Below, piece by piece: positions 5,344 to 11,750 of a stretch of 15,167 nucleotides of DNA. The DNA comes from Clostridiales bacterium. Its GTDB lineage: Bacteria; Bacillota; Clostridia; Christensenellales; Aristaeellaceae. The first letter of the stretch is position 1; each line of letters opens with the position of its first letter. The translations under genes were made by a program, and so were the position numbers. Under the pieces are notes generated by a model. That model made no database searches. It saw nothing but the letters and a program-made list of their open reading frames with translations, and was not told the DNA's origin. The stretch spans positions 1 to 15,167 of the forward strand of contig SFHU01000066.1 in assembly GCA_004555535.1 (NCBI GenBank). Direction: 5' to 3'.

Positions 5344-6702
5344 ATGCATTACTCCTCCTTTACGCGCACGATGCTCTCCATCGCCGTGCCCGTGACGCTG
5401 CAAAACCTGCTGTTCTCCTCCTTCACGCTGATCGACACGCTGATGATCGGCGCGCTGGGGGATACGCCGCTGGCGGCGGTGGGCATGGCGGGCAAGTGGA
5501 CGTGGTTTTTCACAATCGTGCTCTTCGGCTTCGGAAGCGGCGCCTCCGTCTTCATCGCGCAGTATTTCGGCGCGGGCGATACGCGCGGCATCCATCGCAC
5601 CTATGGGCTGCTGACGGGCGGCTCTCTTTTCGTATCCGCGGCGTTCATGGCCGCGGCGCTGCTCATGCCCGAGCGAATCATCCGCCTGTTTTCAACCGAC
5701 CCGCAGGCCATCGCCCTGGGCGTTATCTACCTGCGCGTCATCGCGCTGGGTTATCCCTTCCAGGCGCTCGCGCGCGCGGGCGGCACGCTGCTGCAGAGCA
5801 CGCAGCGGGTCGTCATCCCGTTCGCCGGGGCCATCGCCTCGGTTGCGGTCAACATCGTCTTCAACGCCCTGCTGATCTTCGGCCTGTGCGGCTTTCCGGC
5901 GCTGGGCGTGTGCGGCGCGGCCATCGCCTCCGTGCTGGCGGCGGCGGTCAACGCGCTGGTGATCTACGGCGCGGGCTGGTCGCGCAGGACGATGCTGCGC
6001 GCGCCGCTTGCGTCGCTGCTGGATATCGACGCGCCGTTTGTGCGCGAGTATGTGCGCGTGAGCGCGCCCGCGCTGCTCAACGAGACGGTCTGGTCGATGG
6101 GCAACCTGATGTACAGCGCCGTGTTCGGGCACATGGGCACGGGCGCCTATGCCGCCATCACGGTCGTCAAATCCATCGAGGATCTGACGAGCGTCGCGTT
6201 CATGGGGCTGTGCTCCTCCTGCGCGGTGATGATCGGCAGCTTCATCGGTCAGGGCGAGATCGCCCGCGCGAAGGACTGCGCCCGGCGCCACCTGGCGCTG
6301 ACCATCGGCTTCTCCGTGCTCATCGGCGGCGGCGTGCTGCTGCTGCGCACGCCGCTGCTCTCGCTCTTCGGCGTATCGAGCGCCGTGCGGCAGGACGCCG
6401 CCGCGGTGCTGATCATCTATGCGCTGGAGATGACGCTGCGCAACATTCCGCTGATTCTGGTGGTCGGCATCTTCCGCGCGGGCGGAGACACCCGCTTCGG
6501 GCTGATCGTCGACTCGCTGTCTCTGTATCTGATCGGTCTGCCGGCAACCGGCGCCGCAGGCCTGCTGCTTCACTGGAGCGTCCCGGCGACGTATCTGGTG
6601 ATGTATCTCTCCGAGGACGTGCTCAAATGCGTCGTCTACGGGCTGCACATGCGCTCGGGCAGGTGGATCCGGCCGGTGACACAAGGAGGAAGCCATGAAT
6701 AG
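5344..6702 (+). CDS. MATE-family efflux transporter
   Basis: A 452-residue integral membrane protein with about 12 hydrophobic segments arranged as two six-helix halves, typical length for the family. Recognisable family features are the first helix PVTLQNLLFSSFTLIDTLMI, the G-rich segment FGFGSGASVFIAQYFGAGD and the matching second-half region starting SAPALLNETVWSMGNLMYSA. MATE proteins export drugs, cationic or acidic metabolites using a Na+ or H+ gradient. The start ATG at 5344 follows AAAGGG; the gene begins 41 bases after the M14-type paralogue and overlaps the ABC transporter gene by eight bases, so the three are probably co-expressed. Substrate cannot be read from sequence; the operon context suggests a product of the M14-type enzyme, by inference only. 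Confidence 0.9.
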   Translation: MHYSSFTRTMLSIAVPVTLQNLLFSSFTLIDTLMIGALGDTPLAAVGMAGKWTWFFTIVLFGFGSGASVFIAQYFGAGDTRGIHRTYGLLTGGSLFVSAAFMAAALLMPERIIRLFSTDPQAIALGVIYLRVIALGYPFQALARAGGTLLQSTQRVVIPFAGAIASVAVNIVFNALLIFGLCGFPALGVCGAAIASVLAAAVNALVIYGAGWSRRTMLRAPLASLLDIDAPFVREYVRVSAPALLNETVWSMGNLMYSAVFGHMGTGAYAAITVVKSIEDLTSVAFMGLCSSCAVMIGSFIGQGEIARAKDCARRHLALTIGFSVLIGGGVLLLRTPLLSLFGVSSAVRQDAAAVLIIYALEMTLRNIPLILVVGIFRAGGDTRFGLIVDSLSLYLIGLPATGAAGLLLHWSVPATYLVMYLSEDVLKCVVYGLHMRSGRWIRPVTQGGSHE

Positions 6703-8479
6703 CAATCCGTCCCCCCGCGCGGCCTTCGAGGAAAAGGCCGCGCCCAAGCGCGGCGCGCTGCGCGAGTTCGCCGCGTTCTACAAGCCGCATCTGGGCCTGT
6801 TCACGCTGGATATGCTCTGTGCGCTGCTCATCGCGCTGGTCGACATCCTGTTCCCCGCCGTGACGCGCAAGGTGCTCTACGACTACATCCCCAACCAGCT
6901 GATGCGCACATTCGTGCTCGTCATGCTCGCGATGCTCGCGCTGTTCCTCCTGCGCACGGCGGCGCAGTGGTTCGTCGCCTACCTGGGCCACATGATGGGC
7001 GTTCGCATTGAGGCGGACATGCGCTCGGCGATCTTTGCGCACATGCAGAAGCTCGGCTTCAGCTTCTACGACAAAAACCGCACGGGCCTTTTGATGAGCC
7101 GCGTGACGACCGACCTGTTTGACATCACGGAGCTGGCGCACCACGGCCCGGAGGACCTGTTCATCTCCCTCGTCACGCTCATCGGCTCGTTCATCGTCGT
7201 CTGGCGCATCCAGCGGACGCTCGCGCTCGTGCTGATGATCGCCGTGCCGCTGATCGTCGGGTTTGTCGCCTACCGCCGCGGTCGGATGATGGCGGCCAGC
7301 CGCGCCGTCAAGCAGCGCATCGCGGGCATCAACGCCGAGATCGAGAGCTCGATCTCCGGCATCCGCGTGGCCAAGGCCTTCTGCAACGAGCACGAGGAGA
7401 TCGAGAAGTTCTCCCGCTGCACAAGCGAATACGTCATCTCGCGCAAGGAATACTACAAGGTCATGGCGGGCTTCTTCTCCGGCACGGAGCTGATGATGAA
7501 CCTGATGAGCCTGTCGGTCATCTGCGTGGGCAGCTATCTGATCATGAAAAACAGGATGGACATCGCGACGCTGGTGACCTTCAACATGTACGTCGCCAGC
7601 GTGCAAAGCCCCATCCGCAAGCTGACGCAGTTCACCGAGCAATTCACGCAGGGCATGGCGGGCTTCCAGCGCTTCCGCGCGATCATGCACGAGACGCCGG
7701 ACATCGTCGACAGCCCCGACGCGCAGCCTCTTGACCACGTCGACGGCGACATCGCCTTCAACGACGTGACCTTCACCTACGACGAGAAGAAGGACGCCGT
7801 GCTCGAGCACGTCAACCTGCACATCCGCCCGGGCGAGATGCTCGCGCTGGTCGGCCCGAGCGGCGGCGGCAAGACGACGCTCTGCCAGCTGATTCCCCGC
7901 TTCTACGAGGCGACGGAGGGCACCATCACCCTTGACGGCAAGGATATCCGAAAGATCAGGCTGGCCGACCTGCGCGGCAGCATCGGCATTGTCCAGCAGG
8001 ACGTCTTCCTCTTCGCCGGCTCGATCCTCGAAAACATCCGCTACGGCAAGCCCGGCGCGACGATGGAGGAGGTCGTCGAGGCGGCGAAGCTCGCCGAAAT
8101 CCACGAGGACATCATGAACATGCCCGAGGGCTACGACACGATCGTCGGCGAGCGCGGCATCCTGCTCTCCGGCGGACAGAAACAGCGCGTCTCCATCGCG
8201 CGCATCTTCCTCAAGAATCCGCGCGTGCTGATCCTCGACGAGGCGACCAGCGCGCTGGATACCGCGACCGAGCGCAAGATTCAGGCCGCGTTTGACCGCC
8301 TGGCCAAGGGCCGCACGACGCTGGTCATCGCGCACAGGCTTTCGACCATCAAAAACGCCGATGAGATTGTCGTCATCGGCGAGCATGGCATTCTCGAGCG
8401 CGGCACGCACAGGGAGCTTGTCGAGCTGGGCGGCGTTTACGCCGGGCTCGCGGCGGGCGCGACGCTCGCCGGGGAATAA
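6695..8479 (+). CDS. ABCB/MsbA-type ABC exporter, membrane and ATPase domains fused
   Basis: A 594-residue half-transporter; two copies form an ATP-driven exporter. Residues ~30-320 hold six transmembrane helices (ABC type I exporter domain), residues ~350-585 the ATPase. The ATPase is complete: Walker A GPSGGGKT (387-394), Q-loop in IVQQDVFLF, signature LSGGQ (491-495), Walker B VLILDE with D515/E516, and switch His547 in IAHRLST. No peptidase C39 domain precedes it, so it is not a bacteriocin-processing exporter. Start ATG at 6695 follows AAGGAGGAAG inside the end of the MATE gene (eight-base overlap). A single half-transporter gene suggests a homodimer; many relatives come as pairs, and no second ABC gene is seen here. 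Likely substrates: lipids, peptides or drugs. Confidence 0.93.
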   Translation: MNSNPSPRAAFEEKAAPKRGALREFAAFYKPHLGLFTLDMLCALLIALVDILFPAVTRKVLYDYIPNQLMRTFVLVMLAMLALFLLRTAAQWFVAYLGHMMGVRIEADMRSAIFAHMQKLGFSFYDKNRTGLLMSRVTTDLFDITELAHHGPEDLFISLVTLIGSFIVVWRIQRTLALVLMIAVPLIVGFVAYRRGRMMAASRAVKQRIAGINAEIESSISGIRVAKAFCNEHEEIEKFSRCTSEYVISRKEYYKVMAGFFSGTELMMNLMSLSVICVGSYLIMKNRMDIATLVTFNMYVASVQSPIRKLTQFTEQFTQGMAGFQRFRAIMHETPDIVDSPDAQPLDHVDGDIAFNDVTFTYDEKKDAVLEHVNLHIRPGEMLALVGPSGGGKTTLCQLIPRFYEATEGTITLDGKDIRKIRLADLRGSIGIVQQDVFLFAGSILENIRYGKPGATMEEVVEAAKLAEIHEDIMNMPEGYDTIVGERGILLSGGQKQRVSIARIFLKNPRVLILDEATSALDTATERKIQAAFDRLAKGRTTLVIAHRLSTIKNADEIVVIGEHGILERGTHRELVELGGVYAGLAAGATLAGE

Positions 8480-8480
8480 A

Positions 8481-8831
8481 TCAGAGCTTCCCCTCGGCCT
8501 TCCAGCGCTCCCAGACCTCCGGGCAGAAGCCCGCCGTCGCCAGCCGCCCGTTGCGCACGAGGGGCAGACGCAGCAGCTGCGGGCGCTCGAGCAGCCCGGC
8601 GAGGATCGTCTCCCTGTCCTGCGTATAGGCGATGACGCTCTCGCGGAAGGCCTTGCTCTCCCGGTCGCAAAGCGCATCGAGCCCGACGGCCGCCGCGACG
8701 CTCTCCAGCTCGCGGCGGCCGATGCCGTATTTGAGCACGTCCACGCGCTGATAGGCGATGCGCCGCTCCTTGAAGAAGCGCTCCGCCTTCTGAGTGTCAA
8801 AGCCCTTGCCGCAATAAATCTGCAATGCCAT
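8481..8831 (-). CDS. ArsC/Spx-fold (arsenate reductase-like) protein without the canonical cysteine
   Basis: A 116-residue thioredoxin-like protein of the ArsC family. The family signature is clear in TQKAERFFKERRIAY (13-27) and in LPLVRNGRLATAGFCPEVW (89-107). By ungapped comparison with ArsC the catalytic cysteine falls at Phe11; the only nearby cysteine is Cys7 in IYCGKGFDT. Two other cysteines are at 55 and 103. It is therefore doubtful as an arsenate reductase and there are no ars genes around. It ends one base from the stop of the ABC gene, convergently. Start at the ATG 8829-8831 (minus) behind GGAGG; longer upstream starts would run over the promoter. A redox or regulatory role of Spx type is possible but not shown. 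Confidence 0.8.
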   Translation of the reverse strand: MALQIYCGKGFDTQKAERFFKERRIAYQRVDVLKYGIGRRELESVAAAVGLDALCDRESKAFRESVIAYTQDRETILAGLLERPQLLRLPLVRNGRLATAGFCPEVWERWKAEGKL

Positions 8832-8867
8832 ACCGGTCAACCTCCGAAAAAAGAATGGGTTGACCCT

Positions 8868-8896
8868 ATCATAACCGCGCACGAGCGGTTCGTCAA
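8868..8896 (-). promoter_or_regulatory. Promoter and nested dyad between the ArsC-like and SDR genes
   Basis: Minus strand: TTGACG (plus 8891-8896), 17 bases, TATGAT (plus 8868-8873), near consensus. The spacer contains an inverted repeat AACCGC-N6-GCGGTT (8873-8890), and GTTGAC/GTCAAC (8859-8864 and 8892-8897) lie outside it. A protein bound there could block this promoter and influence the divergent SDR gene, for which I see no equally good promoter. Confidence 0.6.
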
Positions 8897-8910
8897 CAAG
8901 GAGAGAGAGC

Positions 8911-9645
8911 ATGGCGAAAAAAGTCGCGCTCGTCACGGGCGCTTCCGGGGGCATCGGCTCGGCCTGCGCGCAGATCCTCGCGCAGGAGGGCTACACCGTG
9001 CTGCTGCACGGGCACGAGGGCTTTGCGCGGGCGCAGGCGCTCGCGCAGCAGCTCTGCGCGCAGGGCATGGACGCCCATGCCTGCCGCTGCGACCTGGCGG
9101 ACAGCGCGGACTGCGCGCGCATGTGCGAAGAGATTCTCGCGCTATATCATCGCGTGGACGCGCTCGTGCTCTGCGCCGGCGTGTCCTATACGGGCCTGCT
9201 GTGCGACATGACGGACGCGCAGTGGCGCCGGGTCATGGAGGTCAACGTCTCCGGGGCGTTCTACCTCTGCCGCGCGCTGACGCCGGGCATGGTCTCCCGA
9301 AGAAGCGGCGCGATCGTCACGATCTCGAGCATGTGGGGCCGCGCGGGCGCCTCCTGCGAGGCGGCGTATTCCGCGAGCAAGGCGGCGCTCATCGGCCTGA
9401 CGCAGGCGCTGGCCAAAGAGCTGGGGCCCAGCGGCGTGCGCGCCAACTGCGTCGCCCCCGGCGTCATCGACACGCGCATGATGGACGAGCACAGCGAGGA
9501 GACGAAGGCCGCCCTCGCGCAGGAGACACCGCTTGGCCGCCTGGGCACGCCGCAGGACGTCGCGCAGGCCGTCGCGTTCCTGCTCTCGCCCCGCGCCGCC
9601 TTCATCACCGGCCAGACGCTCGGCGTGGATGGGGGATATCTGTGA
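8911..9645 (+). CDS. ymfI: SDR-family reductase, EF-P 5-aminopentanone reductase (YmfI) type
   Basis: A 244-residue NAD(P)-dependent short-chain reductase with cofactor motif TGASGGIG (9-16), conserved Asn112, and catalytic Ser140, Tyr153 and Lys157 (YSASK). The usual NNAG reads LCAG (Cys88). The stretch ISSMWGRAGASCEAAYSASK followed by ALAKELGPSGVRANCVAPGV matches what I remember of the YmfI group, which reduces the 5-aminopentanone group attached to translation factor EF-P, more than the fatty-acid FabG group. Neither fab genes nor efp are in view, so FabG-like activity remains an alternative. ATG at 8911 behind AAGGAG. It is divergent from the ArsC-like gene and lies directly before the origin region. 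Confidence 0.8.
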   Translation: MAKKVALVTGASGGIGSACAQILAQEGYTVLLHGHEGFARAQALAQQLCAQGMDAHACRCDLADSADCARMCEEILALYHRVDALVLCAGVSYTGLLCDMTDAQWRRVMEVNVSGAFYLCRALTPGMVSRRSGAIVTISSMWGRAGASCEAAYSASKAALIGLTQALAKELGPSGVRANCVAPGVIDTRMMDEHSEETKAALAQETPLGRLGTPQDVAQAVAFLLSPRAAFITGQTLGVDGGYL

Positions 9646-9780
9646 CATTTTCCGCCATCCCCCGCCATCGCATTTTCCCTGCCCACGCCGCCGGCCATCT
9701 TCTCTCCCCCGTGGCGTCAGAAATTTCCCCGTCAGATTTTTACACAACTTTACGGAAAAATGACGGAAAATGACTGATCC
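9646..9780. other. Short non-coding stretch before the DnaA-box region
   Basis: C-rich then AT-rich sequence with no gene. It includes two near-identical consecutive units, ACGGAAAAATG (9752-9762) and ACGGAAAATG (9763-9772). No clear terminator for the SDR gene is seen. Confidence 0.4.
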
Positions 9781-9784
9781 TGCG

Positions 9785-10116
9785 AAAAAATTGTGGACAG
9801 CCGCCGCCCCGCTCCACAGGATATTGTGGACAACCCCTCTCCTCCCGGCAGGGAGGCTGTGGATAAATTGCATTTTTCACTCAAAACGAATTCCCGAAAA
9901 ACCCTTGAAAACAGGGCTTTTTTTTGATATCATGGGGACACTGCCGGAAAAAGTTATCCACAAGTTATCCCCGTTATCCACATTCTGTGGATGCAGGGGG
10001 CGCTGTCCACAGCTTCCCCACAGGGATATGTGGACAAGCTGTGGAAAACCGAAGCGCCATGCAGATCAAGTCCGCCGCCCCGCGCGGCGCAAAAGATAAA
10101 CGGAGGATCATCCGAC
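9785..10116. other. oriC: Probable chromosomal replication origin (oriC), DnaA-box cluster upstream of dnaA
   Basis: Three perfect TTATCCACA boxes: 9858-9866 (minus), 9954-9962 and 9974-9982 (plus). One-mismatch boxes: 9825-9833, 10029-10037 (TTGTCCACA) and 10040-10048 (TTTTCCACA), all minus. Two-mismatch boxes: 9792-9800, 9965-9973, 9986-9994 and 10003-10011. The AT-rich stretch 9865-9930, between the box groups, could be the unwinding element, although in many Bacillota that element lies downstream of dnaA. The cluster directly before dnaA makes origin function likely, but boxes here can also serve only dnaA autoregulation. Confidence 0.8.
9905..9933 (+). promoter_or_regulatory. Likely dnaA promoter
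   Basis: TTGAAA (9905-9910), 17 bases, TATCAT (9928-9933); each hexamer has one mismatch to sigma-A consensus. It lies among the DnaA boxes, with at least six boxes downstream of it in the ~175-base leader, the arrangement expected for autorepression by DnaA. Confidence 0.55.
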
Positions 10117-11442
10117 ATGGATCATGTGGAAATCTGGGACAAGGCCAAGGCCCTGCTGCGCGAGGAGCTGGCGGACGTCTCCTACAAGACATGGATCGAC
10201 CAGCCGCTCAAGCCCGTCTATGTGACGGACGACAAGCTGGCCCTGGAGGTCATCAGCGAGTTCACCGAGAAGACCGTCCGCACGCGCTATATGCTCATGA
10301 TCACCGAGGCGGTCAGCCAGGTCGTCGGGCATGAGATGACCATCGAGCTGATGAGCGTCAGCGACCGCATCGCCTGGCAGGAGCGCCAGAAGAAGGAGGA
10401 GCAGACCACCCTGCAGGGGGTCAACAGCTTCAACCCGAAATCGACGTTTGACACGTTCGTCGTCGGCTCCTCCAATCGCTTCGCGCACGCGGCCTCGCTG
10501 GCCGTCGCCGAGGCGCCGGGCGTGGCCTACAACCCGCTGTTCCTCTATGGCGGCGTCGGCCTGGGCAAGACGCACCTGATGCACGCCATCGGCCATTTCA
10601 TCCAGGAGCATTTCCCGAACATGCGCCTGCTCTACCTGCCCAGCGAGATGTTCACCAACGAGCTGGTCATCGCCATCAAGAACAACAAGAACGTCGAATT
10701 CCGCAGCCGCTTCCGCAACGTCGACGTGCTGATGCTCGACGACATCCAGTTCATCGCGGGCCGCGACTCCACGCAGGAGGAATTCTTCCACACCTTCAAC
10801 GCCCTGCACAGCGCCGGCAAGCAGATCATCATCTCCTCCGACAAGCCGCCGCGGGAAATCGCGCGCCTGGAGGAGCGGCTTCGCTCGCGCTTTGAATGGG
10901 GCCTGGTCGCCGACATCCAGAAGCCGGACTTCGACACCCGCGTCGCCATCCTGCGCAAGAAGGCCGACAACGAGGGCATCGAGATCAGCTATGAAATGCT
11001 CGAGCAGATCGCCGGGCGCATCGAGAGCAACATCCGTGAGCTCGAGGGCTCGCTCACGCGCGTCAGCGCCTACGCGCGCCTCAACCACTGCGAGATCAAC
11101 GAGGAGGTCATCGCTCACGCGCTCAAGGATATCGCGGTTGTCCGCGACCCCAAGCGCATCACGCCCGATGTGATCATCGACTGCGTCGCGGAGTATTACG
11201 GGCTGAGCGCCACGCAGGTCCGCGGCGATTCCCGCAAGAAGGAGATCGCCCAGGCGCGCCACATGGCCGTCTATCTGACGCGCGAGATGACCGGCCTGAG
11301 CCTGCCGCGCATCGGCGACGCCTTTGGCCGCGACCACTCGACGATCATCAACTCCTGCGACAAGATCACCAAGCAGCTCTCCTCCTCCGAGGAGACGAAG
11401 GCGGCCGTGGCCGACCTCAAGAAGATCATCACGGAGAAATGA
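10117..11442 (+). CDS. dnaA: Chromosomal replication initiator DnaA
   Basis: A 441-residue protein of normal length with all four domains: N-terminal oligomerisation domain I (1-~80, LREELADVSYKTWI), a short linker, AAA+ domain III and DNA-binding domain IV. Visible motifs are Walker A GGVGLGKT (145-152), Walker B LMLDDIQF (D208/D209), sensor 1 IISSDKPP, sensor 2 ESNIRELEGSL, and the box-recognition helix GRDHSTI (404-410; Ser instead of the common Thr at 408). ATP-DnaA binds the boxes upstream and melts the origin. ATG at 10117 follows GGAGG with ten bases spacing. The gene stands alone: a terminator follows at 11515-11543 and the next gene is an alpha-galactosidase, not dnaN. Confidence 0.98.
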   Translation: MDHVEIWDKAKALLREELADVSYKTWIDQPLKPVYVTDDKLALEVISEFTEKTVRTRYMLMITEAVSQVVGHEMTIELMSVSDRIAWQERQKKEEQTTLQGVNSFNPKSTFDTFVVGSSNRFAHAASLAVAEAPGVAYNPLFLYGGVGLGKTHLMHAIGHFIQEHFPNMRLLYLPSEMFTNELVIAIKNNKNVEFRSRFRNVDVLMLDDIQFIAGRDSTQEEFFHTFNALHSAGKQIIISSDKPPREIARLEERLRSRFEWGLVADIQKPDFDTRVAILRKKADNEGIEISYEMLEQIAGRIESNIRELEGSLTRVSAYARLNHCEINEEVIAHALKDIAVVRDPKRITPDVIIDCVAEYYGLSATQVRGDSRKKEIAQARHMAVYLTREMTGLSLPRIGDAFGRDHSTIINSCDKITKQLSSSEETKAAVADLKKIITEK

Positions 11443-11514
11443 GCATAGGCTGGGCGATCCGTCCCCCCTTCGCGCCACTCCCGGAGCTTTCCCTCCATGA
11501 TGCCGACAGCCTGC

Positions 11515-11543
11515 GCCTCCCCCTCGGCAGGGGAGGCTTTTTT
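11515..11543 (+). terminator. Intrinsic terminator of dnaA
   Basis: GCCTCCCC (11515-11522), a seven-base loop, GGGGAGGC (11530-11537), then TTTTTT (11538-11543). It ends the dnaA transcript 70 bases after its stop codon and so confirms that dnaA is not co-transcribed with a following gene. Confidence 0.9.
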
Positions 11544-11573
11544 GCGCCGCGCGATTGCCGCGCTTTTGCGCAA

Positions 11574-11668
11574 TTACTCTGTAGGCTCTTCTGCAAAGCT
11601 TTGGCCTCGGCCACAAGGCGACGGGATTTATGACATTTCGTCGGTGATGCAACCGGCATCATGCCGGT
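11574..11668. repeat. ~95-bp dispersed repeat, copy 1
   Basis: Starts TTACTCTG, contains TGCAAAGCTTTGGCCTCGGC and ends in the perfect palindrome AACCGGCAT-C-ATGCCGGTT (11651-11669). The same order of blocks recurs at 15026-15119 with about four fifths of bases the same by eye, and a third, cut copy follows. Here it fills the space between the dnaA terminator and the alpha-galactosidase promoter. No protein or tRNA is encoded. Confidence 0.85.
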
Positions 11669-11673
11669 TTAGA

Positions 11674-11702
11674 TTGACATGGCGGCTGTTTTTTCCTATA
11701 CT
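11674..11702 (+). promoter_or_regulatory. Full-consensus -35 promoter of the alpha-galactosidase gene
   Basis: TTGACA (11674-11679), exactly 17 bases, TATACT (11697-11702). It begins five bases after the repeat's terminal palindrome. A TGACG...CGTCA dyad (about 11704-11725) just downstream of the -10 could be an operator. The ribosome binding site GAGGAGG is at 11738-11744. Confidence 0.85.
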
Positions 11703-11750
11703 GATGACGTGATCTCGCCGCGTCAAGCGGCCGGAACGAGGAGGCTGTCT

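Noticed and set aside
6623..8800. Long minus-strand open frame opposite the ABC transporter gene
   Set aside because: Antisense shadow; the plus strand carries every ABC motif in order.
8481..8831. Selenoprotein or recoded UGA in the ArsC-like gene
   Set aside because: There is no in-frame UGA at the active-site position; the codon reads Phe and the frame is intact.
9902..9925. CCCT...AGGG with eight T as a terminator of the SDR gene
   Set aside because: The stem is only four base pairs with a seven-base loop; the same bases fit better as the -35 and spacer of the dnaA promoter.
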